A DNA stretch of 64,000 nt from Jiangella endophytica. GTDB lineage: Bacteria > Actinomycetota > Actinomycetes > Jiangellales > Jiangellaceae. The notes under the pieces are model-generated. The model ran no database searches and was not told the origin of the DNA. It saw only the letters and a list, made by a program, of their open reading frames with translations. A program made the position numbers and the translations under genes. Below, piece after piece: positions 16,202 to 24,043 of this stretch; the stretch's first letter is position 1; every line of letters begins with the position of its first letter. The stretch is from assembly GCF_003427025.1 (NCBI RefSeq), contig NZ_QVAI01000005.1:1-64000 (forward strand). The letters run 5' to 3'.

Positions 16202-16946
16202 AGACGTCCGACGAGATCGTCTGGTTGCCGCTCTGCTCGATCGCCAGCACCTCCCAGGTGTAATCGGTACCGGCCTTCAGGAACCCCGGCGGGACGTCGA
16301 CACTGGTGGCCGACGGCGGCATCATGACGTCCATCGTGGCCTCCGGCAGCGCGTCGAGCCCGGTGTTCTCGTCCACCACGATCACCTCGTAGGCGATGAT
16401 CGGGCTGCCGTTCGCCGGCCCGACCGGCTTCCACGAGACGGTGGTGGCGTCCGGGTTCTGCGGTCCGTCGCCCTCTGTCGGTGCGACCAACGTGGGCCCG
16501 TCGGGGATGTCGTGGGTCAGCTCGGCCTCCCCGGCCAGCCGCTCACCGTCGATGCCCCGCCCCCGGAACTCGTAGGTCCCCTCCGGGAACCGGGCCAGCA
16601 GCTCCTTCAGCGGCAGGTCGGTGAACGGTGGCTCGCCGCTCTCCAGGAACAGCTCCGTGCCGCCCTGCCTGCCGAGAGTCCCCTTGGTCGTCGATGTGAA
16701 GATCCGCTTGCCGTGCGGGTCGTAGACGGACAGCCGCGCCCAGGGCTCCTCCGAGTCCCCGAAGAGCTGGACGCCGCCGTCACCGTCGGTGGAGTTGATC
16801 TCGAACTTGAGGCGCGCGTCGTCCAGCTGCACGACATGTGCCGCCCCTCGAGACGTCGGCGCGGCACCGCCGTCGGCCAGTGACGCACCGGCCAGGGCGC
16901 CCGCTCCGACGAGCGGCACGACGACCGCTATCCACAGCGCTTTCAT
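16185..16946 (-). CDS. secreted protein with fibronectin III-like C-terminal domain
   Basis: 253 aa from ATG 16946 (MKALWIAVVVPLVGAGALAG); an ATG 8 codons upstream is also possible. The N-terminal 25 residues form a signal peptide. Residues about 45-150 include WARLSVYDPHGKRIF and LLARFPEGTYEFRGR, a beta-rich domain. The C-terminal 85 residues (TTVSWKPV, then AYEVIVVDE, then YTWEVLAIEQSGN) resemble a fibronectin type III fold. It is probably exported and bound to the envelope. No catalytic motif. Its neighbours give no functional clue. Confidence 0.78.
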   Translation of the reverse strand: MKALWIAVVVPLVGAGALAGASLADGGAAPTSRGAAHVVQLDDARLKFEINSTDGDGGVQLFGDSEEPWARLSVYDPHGKRIFTSTTKGTLGRQGGTELFLESGEPPFTDLPLKELLARFPEGTYEFRGRGIDGERLAGEAELTHDIPDGPTLVAPTEGDGPQNPDATTVSWKPVGPANGSPIIAYEVIVVDENTGLDALPEATMDVMMPPSATSVDVPPGFLKAGTDYTWEVLAIEQSGNQTISSDVFTTAG

Positions 16947-16984
16947 GGCTCCTCCCTCATCCGTGGTCATGAGGTCACAGCCGT

Positions 16985-17028
16985 GACCCTAGGGAGCCGG
17001 TGCTGAAACTGGACTGAACGCTAGGGTC
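16985..17028. promoter_or_regulatory. 8-bp inverted repeat before the lytS-like operon
   Basis: GACCCTAG (16985-16992) and CTAGGGTC (17021-17028) are perfect inverted copies 28 bp apart, immediately before the ATG at 17035. Could be an operator or a short 5' hairpin. No clear -35/-10 pair is visible. Confidence 0.35.
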
Positions 17029-17034
17029 CGGTGC

Positions 17035-18219
17035 ATGGAGCAGCCGGTCGTCGTCATCGTCGTCGCGGTCGTCGCGGTGTCGCTGGCGGCCGTCCTGCTC
17101 ACCCGGCTGGTCCGGTCGCGGCTGGTACTGGGCACGACCGAGGACCAGACGACGTACCGCATCCTGCACACCACGAGCCTCGCCTCGCCCGAGCTGCGGG
17201 CCGGGCTGTCGGCGGGCGCGGACAAGGCGGTCCGGCACCTGCGCGAACTGCTGGCGACGCCCGCCATGGCGCTGACCGACGGTGACGGCGTCGTCACGTG
17301 GGACGGTGTCGGCGCCAACCTGCACGTGCACGACGTCCGGCGGCACGCGGCCCGGGCACTGGACGGCAACACCGACGTGCTCGGCCCGCCCGCCGTCGAG
17401 TGCAACCGGCTCGACTGCCCCGTCCGGCATGCCGTCGCCGCCGCTCTGACCACGGACGACCGCGTGGCCGGCGCGCTGATCGCGTACACGTCGGCGCGGC
17501 CGTCCGCCGGTCTCGTCCGCGCCGTCGAGGAGGTCGCCCGGTTCGTCTCCGGACAGCTGGAGCTGGCCGAGTTCGACCGCGAGCGGGCCAAGCTGGCCGA
17601 AGCCGAGATCCGAGCGCTGCGGGCGCAGATCTCCCCGCACTTCATCTACAACGCTCTCGGCGCCATCGCGTCGTACGTGCGCACCGACCCCGAGCACGCG
17701 CGTGAGCTGCTGCTGGAGTTCGCCGACTTCACCCGGTACTCGTTCCGCCGGCACGGCGACTTCACGACACTGGCCGAGGAGCTGCGCTCCATCGAGCGGT
17801 ACCTGACCCTGGAGAAGGCCCGCTTCGGCGACCGGCTGTCGGTGACGCTGCGGGTCGCGCCCGAGGTGCTCCCCGTCGCCGTCCCGTTCCTGTGCCTGCA
17901 GCCGCTGGTCGAGAACGCCGTCCGGCACGGGTTGGAGGGCCGCGCCGACCCCGGGCACATCACGATCATCGCCGAGGACGCCGGCAACGAGGCCCTGATC
18001 AGCATCGACGACGACGGCGTCGGCATGGACCCCGATCTCGCCCGCAGCCTGCTGACCGGCGACGGCGCCGGTGACCGCGTCGGCGTCGGCAACGTCGACG
18101 AGCGGCTGCGCGCCGTCTTCGGCGACGAGTACGGCCTGGTCATCGAGACCGCGCACGGCGCCGGGACGAAGGTCAGCCTGCGGGTGCCGAAGTACCGGCC
18201 CGGCGTGCACGCGACCTGA
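17035..18219 (+). CDS. LytS/YpdA-type sensor histidine kinase
   Basis: 394 aa, ATG 17035. One N-terminal TM helix (residues 4-23), a GAF-like sensor region at about 40-175 containing CNRLDCPVRHA, a coiled linker, then the His_kinase domain with phospho-acceptor H202 in QISPHFIYNAL. The HATPase_c domain has an N-box (LQPLVENAVRHG) and G-boxes (DDDGVGM, GVGNVDERL). LytS-type kinases pair with LytTR response regulators, and one follows at 18260. The operon continues with a DUF485-like protein and a sodium:solute symporter, as in systems that sense pyruvate or acetate. The single TM differs from the 6-TM sensor of LytS itself. Confidence 0.9.
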   Translation: MEQPVVVIVVAVVAVSLAAVLLTRLVRSRLVLGTTEDQTTYRILHTTSLASPELRAGLSAGADKAVRHLRELLATPAMALTDGDGVVTWDGVGANLHVHDVRRHAARALDGNTDVLGPPAVECNRLDCPVRHAVAAALTTDDRVAGALIAYTSARPSAGLVRAVEEVARFVSGQLELAEFDRERAKLAEAEIRALRAQISPHFIYNALGAIASYVRTDPEHARELLLEFADFTRYSFRRHGDFTTLAEELRSIERYLTLEKARFGDRLSVTLRVAPEVLPVAVPFLCLQPLVENAVRHGLEGRADPGHITIIAEDAGNEALISIDDDGVGMDPDLARSLLTGDGAGDRVGVGNVDERLRAVFGDEYGLVIETAHGAGTKVSLRVPKYRPGVHAT

Positions 18220-18259
18220 CGCTGGCCTTCGGCGGGCGGCGGGCACTAGCCTCGCCGCC

Positions 18260-18994
18260 ATGCTCAGCGTTCTGGCGGTCGACGACGAGCCACCGGCGCT
18301 GGCCGAGCTCGCCTACCTGCTGGAGCAGGACGAGCACGTCGGCCAGGTGCTGACCGCCGGCGACGGCGCCGCGGCGCTGCGGCTGCTCGAGCACCAGCAC
18401 GTCGACACCGTCTTCCTCGACATCCGGATGCCCGGGCTGTCCGGCCTCGACCTCGCCCGCGTGCTGGCCCGGTTCCGCCGCCCGCCCGCCGTCGTGTTCG
18501 TCACCGCGTATGACGACCACGCCGTCACCGCGTTCGACCTGCACGCCGTCGACTACGTGATGAAGCCGTACCGGCGCGAGCGGCTGTTCGAGGCGATCCG
18601 GCGGGCGACGGACGCGGTCAGCGGCGCGCGGTCGGCCGCCGACGACGGGGACGACGAGACCATCTCGGTCGAGCTGGGCGGCGTCACCCGGTTCATCCGG
18701 CGCAGCGAGGTCGCCTACGTCAGCGCGCAGGGCGACTACGCGCGGCTGCACACCGCCGACGGCGGCAGCCACCTGCTGCGGATGCCGCTCGCGACGCTCG
18801 AGGACCGCTGGGCTCCGGTCGGCTTCGTCCGCATCCACCGCAGCTACCTGGTCGCGCTCACGTCCATCGAGGAGCTGCGCGCCGACGCCGGGCGCTACAC
18901 CGTCGTCATCGGCGACACCACGCTGCCGGTGAGCCGGCGGCACACCCGTGAGCTGCGCGACCGGCTGGTCCGGCGGGCCGGCGGGACCCGGTGA
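18260..18994 (+). CDS. LytTR-family response regulator
   Basis: 244 aa, ATG 18260, 40 bp after the kinase. The receiver domain has the acidic pair D8/D9, phospho-acceptor D54 (FLDIRMPG), T82 and K102 (VMKPYR). The LytTR DNA-binding domain (about 145-243) has VAYVSAQGDYARLHT and FVRIHRSYLVAL. LytTR proteins bind two short direct repeats about 21 bp apart; a matching pair lies at 21758-21792 upstream of the second symporter module. Probably activates uptake of a monocarboxylate. Confidence 0.92.
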   Translation: MLSVLAVDDEPPALAELAYLLEQDEHVGQVLTAGDGAAALRLLEHQHVDTVFLDIRMPGLSGLDLARVLARFRRPPAVVFVTAYDDHAVTAFDLHAVDYVMKPYRRERLFEAIRRATDAVSGARSAADDGDDETISVELGGVTRFIRRSEVAYVSAQGDYARLHTADGGSHLLRMPLATLEDRWAPVGFVRIHRSYLVALTSIEELRADAGRYTVVIGDTTLPVSRRHTRELRDRLVRRAGGTR

Positions 18995-18998
18995 CGCC

Positions 18999-19361
18999 GT
19001 GACGGAGCGGATCACCGTCACCGGGCCGCGACGGCGCCGGCCACCGGTTCGCCGCCGGGCGGTCACCGCCGAGATCGACGCCCAGACGCAGCTCGGCGAG
19101 GTGTACATGCGGGCGCTGCTGCGGGCCCAGCTGCGGCTCAGCCTGTCGGTCGCCGGCGTCGTGCTGGGGCTGCTGGCGACGCTGCCGCTGCTGTTCGCCG
19201 TCGCGCCACGGGTCAACGCGATCGAACTGGCCGGCGTGCCGCTGCCGTGGCTGGTACTCGGCGGGTTGATCTACCCGGCGCTGGTCGCGGCGGCCTGGTT
19301 CTACGTCCGCGCTGCCGAGCGGGTCGAGCGCGACTTCGGCGACATGGTGAACCGGCGGTGA
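18999..19361 (+). CDS. small two-TM membrane protein, DUF485-like symporter partner
   Basis: 120 aa, GTG 18999, 4 bp after the response regulator stop. A basic N-terminus (GPRRRRPPVRRR) precedes two hydrophobic helices at about 50-73 and 83-105. Position, size and topology match DUF485 (YjcH-like) proteins, which accompany ActP-type symporters. The stop overlaps the symporter start (GTGA). Probably an accessory subunit of the symporter. Confidence 0.75.
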   Translation: MTERITVTGPRRRRPPVRRRAVTAEIDAQTQLGEVYMRALLRAQLRLSLSVAGVVLGLLATLPLLFAVAPRVNAIELAGVPLPWLVLGGLIYPALVAAAWFYVRAAERVERDFGDMVNRR

Positions 19362-21085
19362 GCACGACCGCCGGCATCGTCGCGGTCGTCCTGACGGCGG
19401 TCGCGACGGTGCTGATCGGCATGTATGGCGTCCGCGCGGCTCGTACGACCAGCGACTTCTACGTCGCCTCCCGGACCGTGACGCCGTGGTGGAACGCGTC
19501 GGCGATCGGCGGCGAGTACCTGTCGGCGGCGTCGTTCCTGGGCGTGGCCGGGCTGGTGCTGGCCTACGGGACGGACATGCTGTGGTTCCCCGTCGGCTAC
19601 ACCGCCGGGTACCTCATGTTGCTGGTGCTGGTGGCCGCGCCGCTACGGCGGTCGGGGGCGTACACGCTGCCCGACTTCGCCGAGGCACGGCTGGAGTCGG
19701 CGGCCGCGCGGCGGGCGGCCAGCATCCTCGTCGTCACCATCGGCTGGCTGTACCTGCTGCCACAGTTCCAGGCCGCCGGGCTGACGCTGCGCACCGTCAC
19801 CGGGGCGCCACAGTGGGCCGGACCCGTCGTCGTCGCACTGGTCGTGCTGGTGAGCGTGCTCGGCGGCGGCATGCGCAGCATCACGTTCGTCCAGGCGTTC
19901 CAGTACTGGCTCAAGCTGACCGCGCTGCTGGTGCCGGTGATCTTCCTGCTGCTCGTGTGGACCGGCGACGGACGGCCGGAGCTGGCGGCACCCGGTGAGC
20001 CGGTGTTCGAGGAGGCGACGTCGGTCGAGGTCACCATCGACGTGACGGTGGAGGTGCCGTCACGGGTGGTGGTCGTCGCGGACGGGTCTCCGCTGGTGCT
20101 GGAACCGGGGTCGCACGACATCGAGGCCGGGACGGTGCTGGACTTCCCGGCCGGCGCGCCGATCCCGCATGCGGAGTCGCTGACCCCGATGACCGGCGAG
20201 TCGTGGGCACTGCCGCTCACCGCCGGCGGCGACCATCCGCTGTACGCGACGTATTCGCTGATCGTCGCCCTGTTCTTCGGGACGATGGGGCTGCCGCACG
20301 TACTCGTGCGGTTCTACACCAACCCCGACGGCCGGGCCGCGCGCCGGACGACGCTGGCGGTGCTCGGGCTGCTCGGCGTGTTCTACGTGCTGCCCGGGCT
20401 CTACGGGGCGCTGGGGCGGCTGTACACGCCGGAGCTGCTGCTGACCGGCCGCACGGACGCCGTCGTGTTGGTGCTGCCCGGACGGCTGATCGACGGCGTG
20501 GCGGGCGAGGCGCTGTCGATGCTGGTGACGGCGGGCGCGTTCGCCGCCTTCCTGTCGACGTCGTCGGGGCTGACGGTATCGGTGGCCGGCGTGCTGTCGC
20601 AGGATCTGCTGCACGGGCGGGTCCGCAACCCCGTCACCGGGTTCCGGCTGGGCGCGTTCCTGGCGCTGCTGGTGCCGATCGGGCTGGCGCTGACCAGCCC
20701 GTTCCTGGGCATCGCCGACGTCGTCGGCCTCGCCTTCGCCGTCGCGGCGTCGTCGTTCTGCCCGCTGCTGCTGCTCGGCATCTGGTGGCGGCGGCTGACC
20801 TGGCCGGGCGCGGTGGCGGGCCTGCTGGTCGGCGGCGGAGCCTCCACCGTCGCCGTCGTCGTGACGATCCTCGGCGGGCCGCAGTCCGGCTGGATCGGCG
20901 CGTTGCTCGCCCAGCCGGCCGCCTGGACGATGCCGCTCGCCTTCCTCGTCATGATCGCGGTGTCGCTGGCGACCCAGCAGCACATGGCGCCCGGTGTGAA
21001 CCGCACCATGGTCCGCCTGCACACCCCCGAACACCTCGACCTCAACCGCGGCGATTGGGATCCCGAGGACCGCTGGCGGACGTGA
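19358..21085 (+). CDS. sodium:solute symporter (ActP/MctC-like) with extra extracytoplasmic loop
   Basis: 575 aa, GTG 19358. SSS-family transporter with about 13 helices; the SAASFLG segment and the ATYSLIVALFFGTMGLPHVL region are as in acetate/monocarboxylate symporters. Residues about 203-292 form a hydrophilic, Val/Thr/Glu-rich beta-type insertion between two helices that the second symporter (22290) has only in short form. It would import acetate, pyruvate or propionate with Na+ or H+. Being in one operon with LytS/LytTR, it may be both a target and a partner of the sensor. Similar loops occur in corynebacterial MctC, as I recall, so the loop is not unique. Confidence 0.88.
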   Translation: MSTTAGIVAVVLTAVATVLIGMYGVRAARTTSDFYVASRTVTPWWNASAIGGEYLSAASFLGVAGLVLAYGTDMLWFPVGYTAGYLMLLVLVAAPLRRSGAYTLPDFAEARLESAAARRAASILVVTIGWLYLLPQFQAAGLTLRTVTGAPQWAGPVVVALVVLVSVLGGGMRSITFVQAFQYWLKLTALLVPVIFLLLVWTGDGRPELAAPGEPVFEEATSVEVTIDVTVEVPSRVVVVADGSPLVLEPGSHDIEAGTVLDFPAGAPIPHAESLTPMTGESWALPLTAGGDHPLYATYSLIVALFFGTMGLPHVLVRFYTNPDGRAARRTTLAVLGLLGVFYVLPGLYGALGRLYTPELLLTGRTDAVVLVLPGRLIDGVAGEALSMLVTAGAFAAFLSTSSGLTVSVAGVLSQDLLHGRVRNPVTGFRLGAFLALLVPIGLALTSPFLGIADVVGLAFAVAASSFCPLLLLGIWWRRLTWPGAVAGLLVGGGASTVAVVVTILGGPQSGWIGALLAQPAAWTMPLAFLVMIAVSLATQQHMAPGVNRTMVRLHTPEHLDLNRGDWDPEDRWRT

Positions 21086-21191
21086 CGCCCGAGGTGGGCG
21101 TCGAGCCAGCGCAGTGTCCGCGCCTGCACCCGCGCGGGTCTTCCACCGCGCCGACAACGGCGTCCGGATCACGCGCCTCGACCCCATGAGT

Positions 21192-21243
21192 GGATGGGTG
21201 AGCGTCTGCTGTCGCCACAGCTACACCAAACGCTCATCCATCC
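21192..21243. terminator. long hairpin between convergent symporter and NUDIX genes
   Basis: Bases 21192-21205 pair with 21230-21243 (14 bp including one G-U), enclosing a further 5-bp stem GCTGT/ACAGC. It sits between two convergent genes. There is no long T-run on either side, so if it is a terminator it is of the T-poor actinobacterial kind. A short GACGCCC/GGGCGTC stem also lies at 21084-21102. Confidence 0.55.
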
Positions 21244-21267
21244 GCCGGAACAGCGAGTACGCCGCCC

Positions 21268-21738
21268 TCAGCTGAGCGGCGGGCGGCCGTCCTCGAGATA
21301 CGCGACGGTGCCGGTGGTGCGGGCCGCCAGGGCGGCCGCGACTCGCCGGGACAGCAGGGGCGACAGCAGCCGAGCCGCCTCCGGCACGGGGCAGAACGCC
21401 CAGCCGCGCAGCTCGTCCGCCGGCAGGACGACGGCGGCCGTCGCGGATTCGGGCAGCAGACCGCCGTCGAAGAGCAGCGTCAGGCCCTCAGGTCGTTCGG
21501 GCCGCGGCGGGACCCAGTCGACGACCAGGAGGCGGCCGGGCGGGCGGTCGAGCCCGAGCTCCTCCCGCACCTCGCGCCGCGCGGCGGCCAGCGGTGACTC
21601 GTCGGCCTCGACGAGGCCGCCGGGCAGCTCCCAGTGGTCCTTGTAGGTCGGTTCGACGATCAGCACCCGGCCGCCGGCGTCCGAGAACAGCACCGCGGCC
21701 GCCATCCGCTTGCGCGGCAGCGTCGCCCAGAAGTCCAC
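21268..21738 (-). CDS. NUDIX hydrolase
   Basis: 156 aa, GTG or ATG at 21738. The NUDIX box GX5EX7REUXEEXGU is complete (GGLVEADESPLAAARREV continuing into REELGL), flanked by WELPGG. These enzymes hydrolyse nucleoside diphosphates linked to another group, using Mg2+ held by the Glu residues of the box. Substrate unknown; size and motif suit MutT/ADP-ribose-type housekeeping enzymes. It stands alone and is divergent from the DUF485/symporter operon at 21940. Confidence 0.88.
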   Translation of the reverse strand: MDFWATLPRKRMAAAVLFSDAGGRVLIVEPTYKDHWELPGGLVEADESPLAAARREVREELGLDRPPGRLLVVDWVPPRPERPEGLTLLFDGGLLPESATAAVVLPADELRGWAFCPVPEAARLLSPLLSRRVAAALAARTTGTVAYLEDGRPPLS

Positions 21739-21757
21739 CCGCTGACTCTAGAGGCCC

Positions 21758-21792
21758 GACCGCTCGTCGCAGATCAACGACCGTTCGTCGCA
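21758..21792. promoter_or_regulatory. 21-bp-period direct repeat upstream of DUF485/actP
   Basis: GACCGYTCGTCGCA occurs at 21758-21771 and 21779-21792, exactly two DNA turns apart. Two direct half-sites with a 21-bp period are the known architecture for LytTR response regulators (for example YpdB and BtsR in E. coli). A LytTR regulator is encoded at 18260. The link is inference. Confidence 0.55.
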
Positions 21793-21939
21793 CGGCCGAG
21801 TCCCGCACGCCGCTCTCTCGAACCGCTCACCGCACGCCCCTGCGAGGCGTCTCCCGAGGCCGGAGGCCACGGCCCTACCGTGGCGCCCCACAACCGGATC
21901 ACTGTGAGCCGGACCACATGACGACGAGGAGGTCGGAGC

Positions 21940-22290
21940 GTGGCCAGTCTCGAGACACCACCGCCCGAACGCGCCGTACCCACCGCCGAGGAATACGAGC
22001 GCATGCAGGCCAGCCCGGAGTTCGCCGAGCTGCGCCGGCGGTTCCGCAATTTCGCCTTCCCCATGACCGCCGCCTTCCTGGCCTGGTATCTGCTGTACGT
22101 GCTGCTGTCGACCTACGCGGTCGACTTCATGTCGGAGCGGGTGGTCGGCAACATCAACGTCGGCCTGCTGTTCGGTCTCGGCCAGTTCGCATCGACGTTC
22201 CTGATCACGTGGCTGTACATCCGGCACGCGAACAAGAAGCTGGACCCGATCGCCACGCAGATCCGCGACGAGCTGGAGGGGGCGCGCTGA
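21940..22290 (+). CDS. DUF485 membrane protein (YjcH-like)
   Basis: 116 aa, GTG 21940, with GGAGGTCGGAGC-type Shine-Dalgarno upstream. The sequence RRRFRNFAFPMTAAFLAWYL followed by LGQFASTFLITWLYI is a clear DUF485 two-TM protein. These are encoded just before ActP-type acetate symporters and are thought to be accessory subunits. The stop codon shares its last base with the start of the symporter gene. Second DUF485-like gene in this region. Confidence 0.92.
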   Translation: MASLETPPPERAVPTAEEYERMQASPEFAELRRRFRNFAFPMTAAFLAWYLLYVLLSTYAVDFMSERVVGNINVGLLFGLGQFASTFLITWLYIRHANKKLDPIATQIRDELEGAR

Positions 22291-23903
22291 TGGAGACCCA
22301 TGTCGGCAGTCCCGGAGTCAACATCACGATCTTCGCGCTGTTCGTCGCGGTGACGCTGGTCATCGTGCTGCGGGCGTCGCGGAACAACAAGACCGCGGCG
22401 GACTACTACGCCGGCGGCCGCTCCTTCACCGGCCAGCAGAACGGCATCGCGATCGCCGGTGACTATCTGTCCGCGGCGTCGTTCCTCGGCATCGCCGGCG
22501 CGATCGCGATCTACGGATACGACGGCTTCCTGTACTCCATCGGCTTCCTGGTGGCGTGGCTGGTCGCCCTGCTGCTGGTGGCCGAGCTGCTGCGCAACAC
22601 CGGCCGGTTCACGATGGCCGACGTGCTGTCGTTCCGGATGCGGCAGCGACCGGTCCGGACGGCGGCCGCGACGTCGACGCTCGCGGTGTCGTTCTTCTAC
22701 CTGCTGGCCCAGATGGCCGGCGCCGGCGGCCTGGTCGCACTGCTGCTCGGCGTGACCGACCGTGGCGGCCAGGGCGTCGTCATCGCCGTCGTGGGCGCGC
22801 TGATGGTCTTCTACGTCCTGGTCGGCGGCATGAAGGGCACCACCTGGGTGCAGATCGTCAAGGCGATCCTGCTGATCAGTGGCGCGTTCGTCATGACGAT
22901 CTGGGTGCTCGCACAGCACGACTTCAACCTGTCGCAGCTGCTCGGCGCGGCCGTCGACAGCGCCGGTGGCGCCGCGGGCCTGCTGGACCCGATGAACCAG
23001 TACGGCGCGACGGACACCTCGAAGCTGGACTTCATCTCGCTCGCGCTGGCCCTGGTGCTCGGCACCGCCGGCCTGCCGCACGTGCTGATGCGGTTCTACA
23101 CGGTGCCGACGGCACGCGACGCCCGGCACAGCGTCACCTGGGCGATCGCGCTGATCGGCCTGTTCTACCTGCTCACGCTGGTGCTGGGCTACGGCGCGGG
23201 CGCGCTGGTCGGGCCGGAGGAGATCCTCGGCGCACCGGGCGGCGTGAACTCCGCGGCGCCGTTGCTGGCCTACGAGCTGGGCGGCACCATCCTGCTCGGC
23301 ATCATCGCCGCCGTCGCGTTCGCCACCATCCTGGCGGTCGTCGCCGGCCTGACGATCACCGCGTCGGCCTCGTTCGCCCACGACGTCTACGCCAACGTCA
23401 TCAAGAAGGGCGAGATCGGCGCCAACGACGAGGTGCGGGTCGCCCGCATCACGGCGGTGGTCATCGGCGCGGTCGCGATCGTCGGCGGCATCTTCGCCAA
23501 CGGCCAGAACGTCGCGTTCCTCGTGGCGCTCGCGTTCGCCGTCGCGGCCAGCGCGAACCTGCCGGTGATCCTCTACTCGCTGTTCTGGAAGCGGTTCAAC
23601 ACCCGCGGCGCGGTGTGGAGCATCTACGGCGGCCTGCTCACCGCGGTGACGCTGATCGTCTTCTCGCCCGTGGTGTCCGGCAAGCCGGTGAACCCGGCGA
23701 CCGGCCGGAGCCCGTCGATGCTGCAGGACGTCGACTTCCACTGGTTCCCGCTGGACAACCCCGGCCTGATCTCGATCCCGGCCGGTTTCCTGTTCGGGTT
23801 CCTCGGCGCCCGGTTGTCGAAGGAGTACAACGCGGCCAAGTACGCCGAGATGGAGGTCCGGTCGCTCTCGGGCGCCGGTGCCGAGAAGGCCACACAGCAC
23901 TGA
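22290..23903 (+). CDS. actP: cation:acetate/monocarboxylate symporter (ActP/MctC-like)
   Basis: 537 aa, ATG 22290 (TGATG overlap with DUF485). SSS-family signatures include YYAGGRSFTGQQNGIAIAGD, YLSAASFLGIAGA and GLPHVLMRFYTVP. About 13 helices. It imports acetate (and possibly pyruvate or propionate) with Na+ or H+. Acetyl-CoA synthetase lies 140 bp downstream on the same strand, which supports acetate as substrate. It differs from the paralogue at 19358 by a shorter loop after TM6. The gene ends just before the paired hairpins at 23910-23994. Confidence 0.9.
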   Translation: METHVGSPGVNITIFALFVAVTLVIVLRASRNNKTAADYYAGGRSFTGQQNGIAIAGDYLSAASFLGIAGAIAIYGYDGFLYSIGFLVAWLVALLLVAELLRNTGRFTMADVLSFRMRQRPVRTAAATSTLAVSFFYLLAQMAGAGGLVALLLGVTDRGGQGVVIAVVGALMVFYVLVGGMKGTTWVQIVKAILLISGAFVMTIWVLAQHDFNLSQLLGAAVDSAGGAAGLLDPMNQYGATDTSKLDFISLALALVLGTAGLPHVLMRFYTVPTARDARHSVTWAIALIGLFYLLTLVLGYGAGALVGPEEILGAPGGVNSAAPLLAYELGGTILLGIIAAVAFATILAVVAGLTITASASFAHDVYANVIKKGEIGANDEVRVARITAVVIGAVAIVGGIFANGQNVAFLVALAFAVAASANLPVILYSLFWKRFNTRGAVWSIYGGLLTAVTLIVFSPVVSGKPVNPATGRSPSMLQDVDFHWFPLDNPGLISIPAGFLFGFLGARLSKEYNAAKYAEMEVRSLSGAGAEKATQH

Positions 23904-23909
23904 CCCGGC

Positions 23910-23994
23910 GCGCGCTGCCGTCGACCTCGTCGTCCTTGCCCAGCGGGCACATGCGATGGTGAGGTAGACGGCAGCGCGCTCAGGTGCGCTGCCG
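23910..23994 (+). terminator. two mutually exclusive hairpins between actP and acs
   Basis: Bases 23910-23928 pair with 23961-23979 (19 bp, one mismatch). The right arm of that stem also contains 23969-23977, which pairs perfectly with 23986-23994 (9 bp). The two folds cannot coexist. The arrangement is that of a terminator/antiterminator or of a processing site between co-directional genes. No T-run follows either stem. Confidence 0.5.
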
Positions 23995-24043
23995 GGCGCC
24001 CCTTCAGCTGCCCACGATCCCTTGACATGAGGAGCAGACGAAC

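Noticed and set aside
24016-24043. Promoter for acs at TTGACA (24023-24028)
   Set aside because: Only 15 bases separate it from the GTG start, leaving no room for a -10 box; the Shine-Dalgarno GAGGAG overlaps that space.
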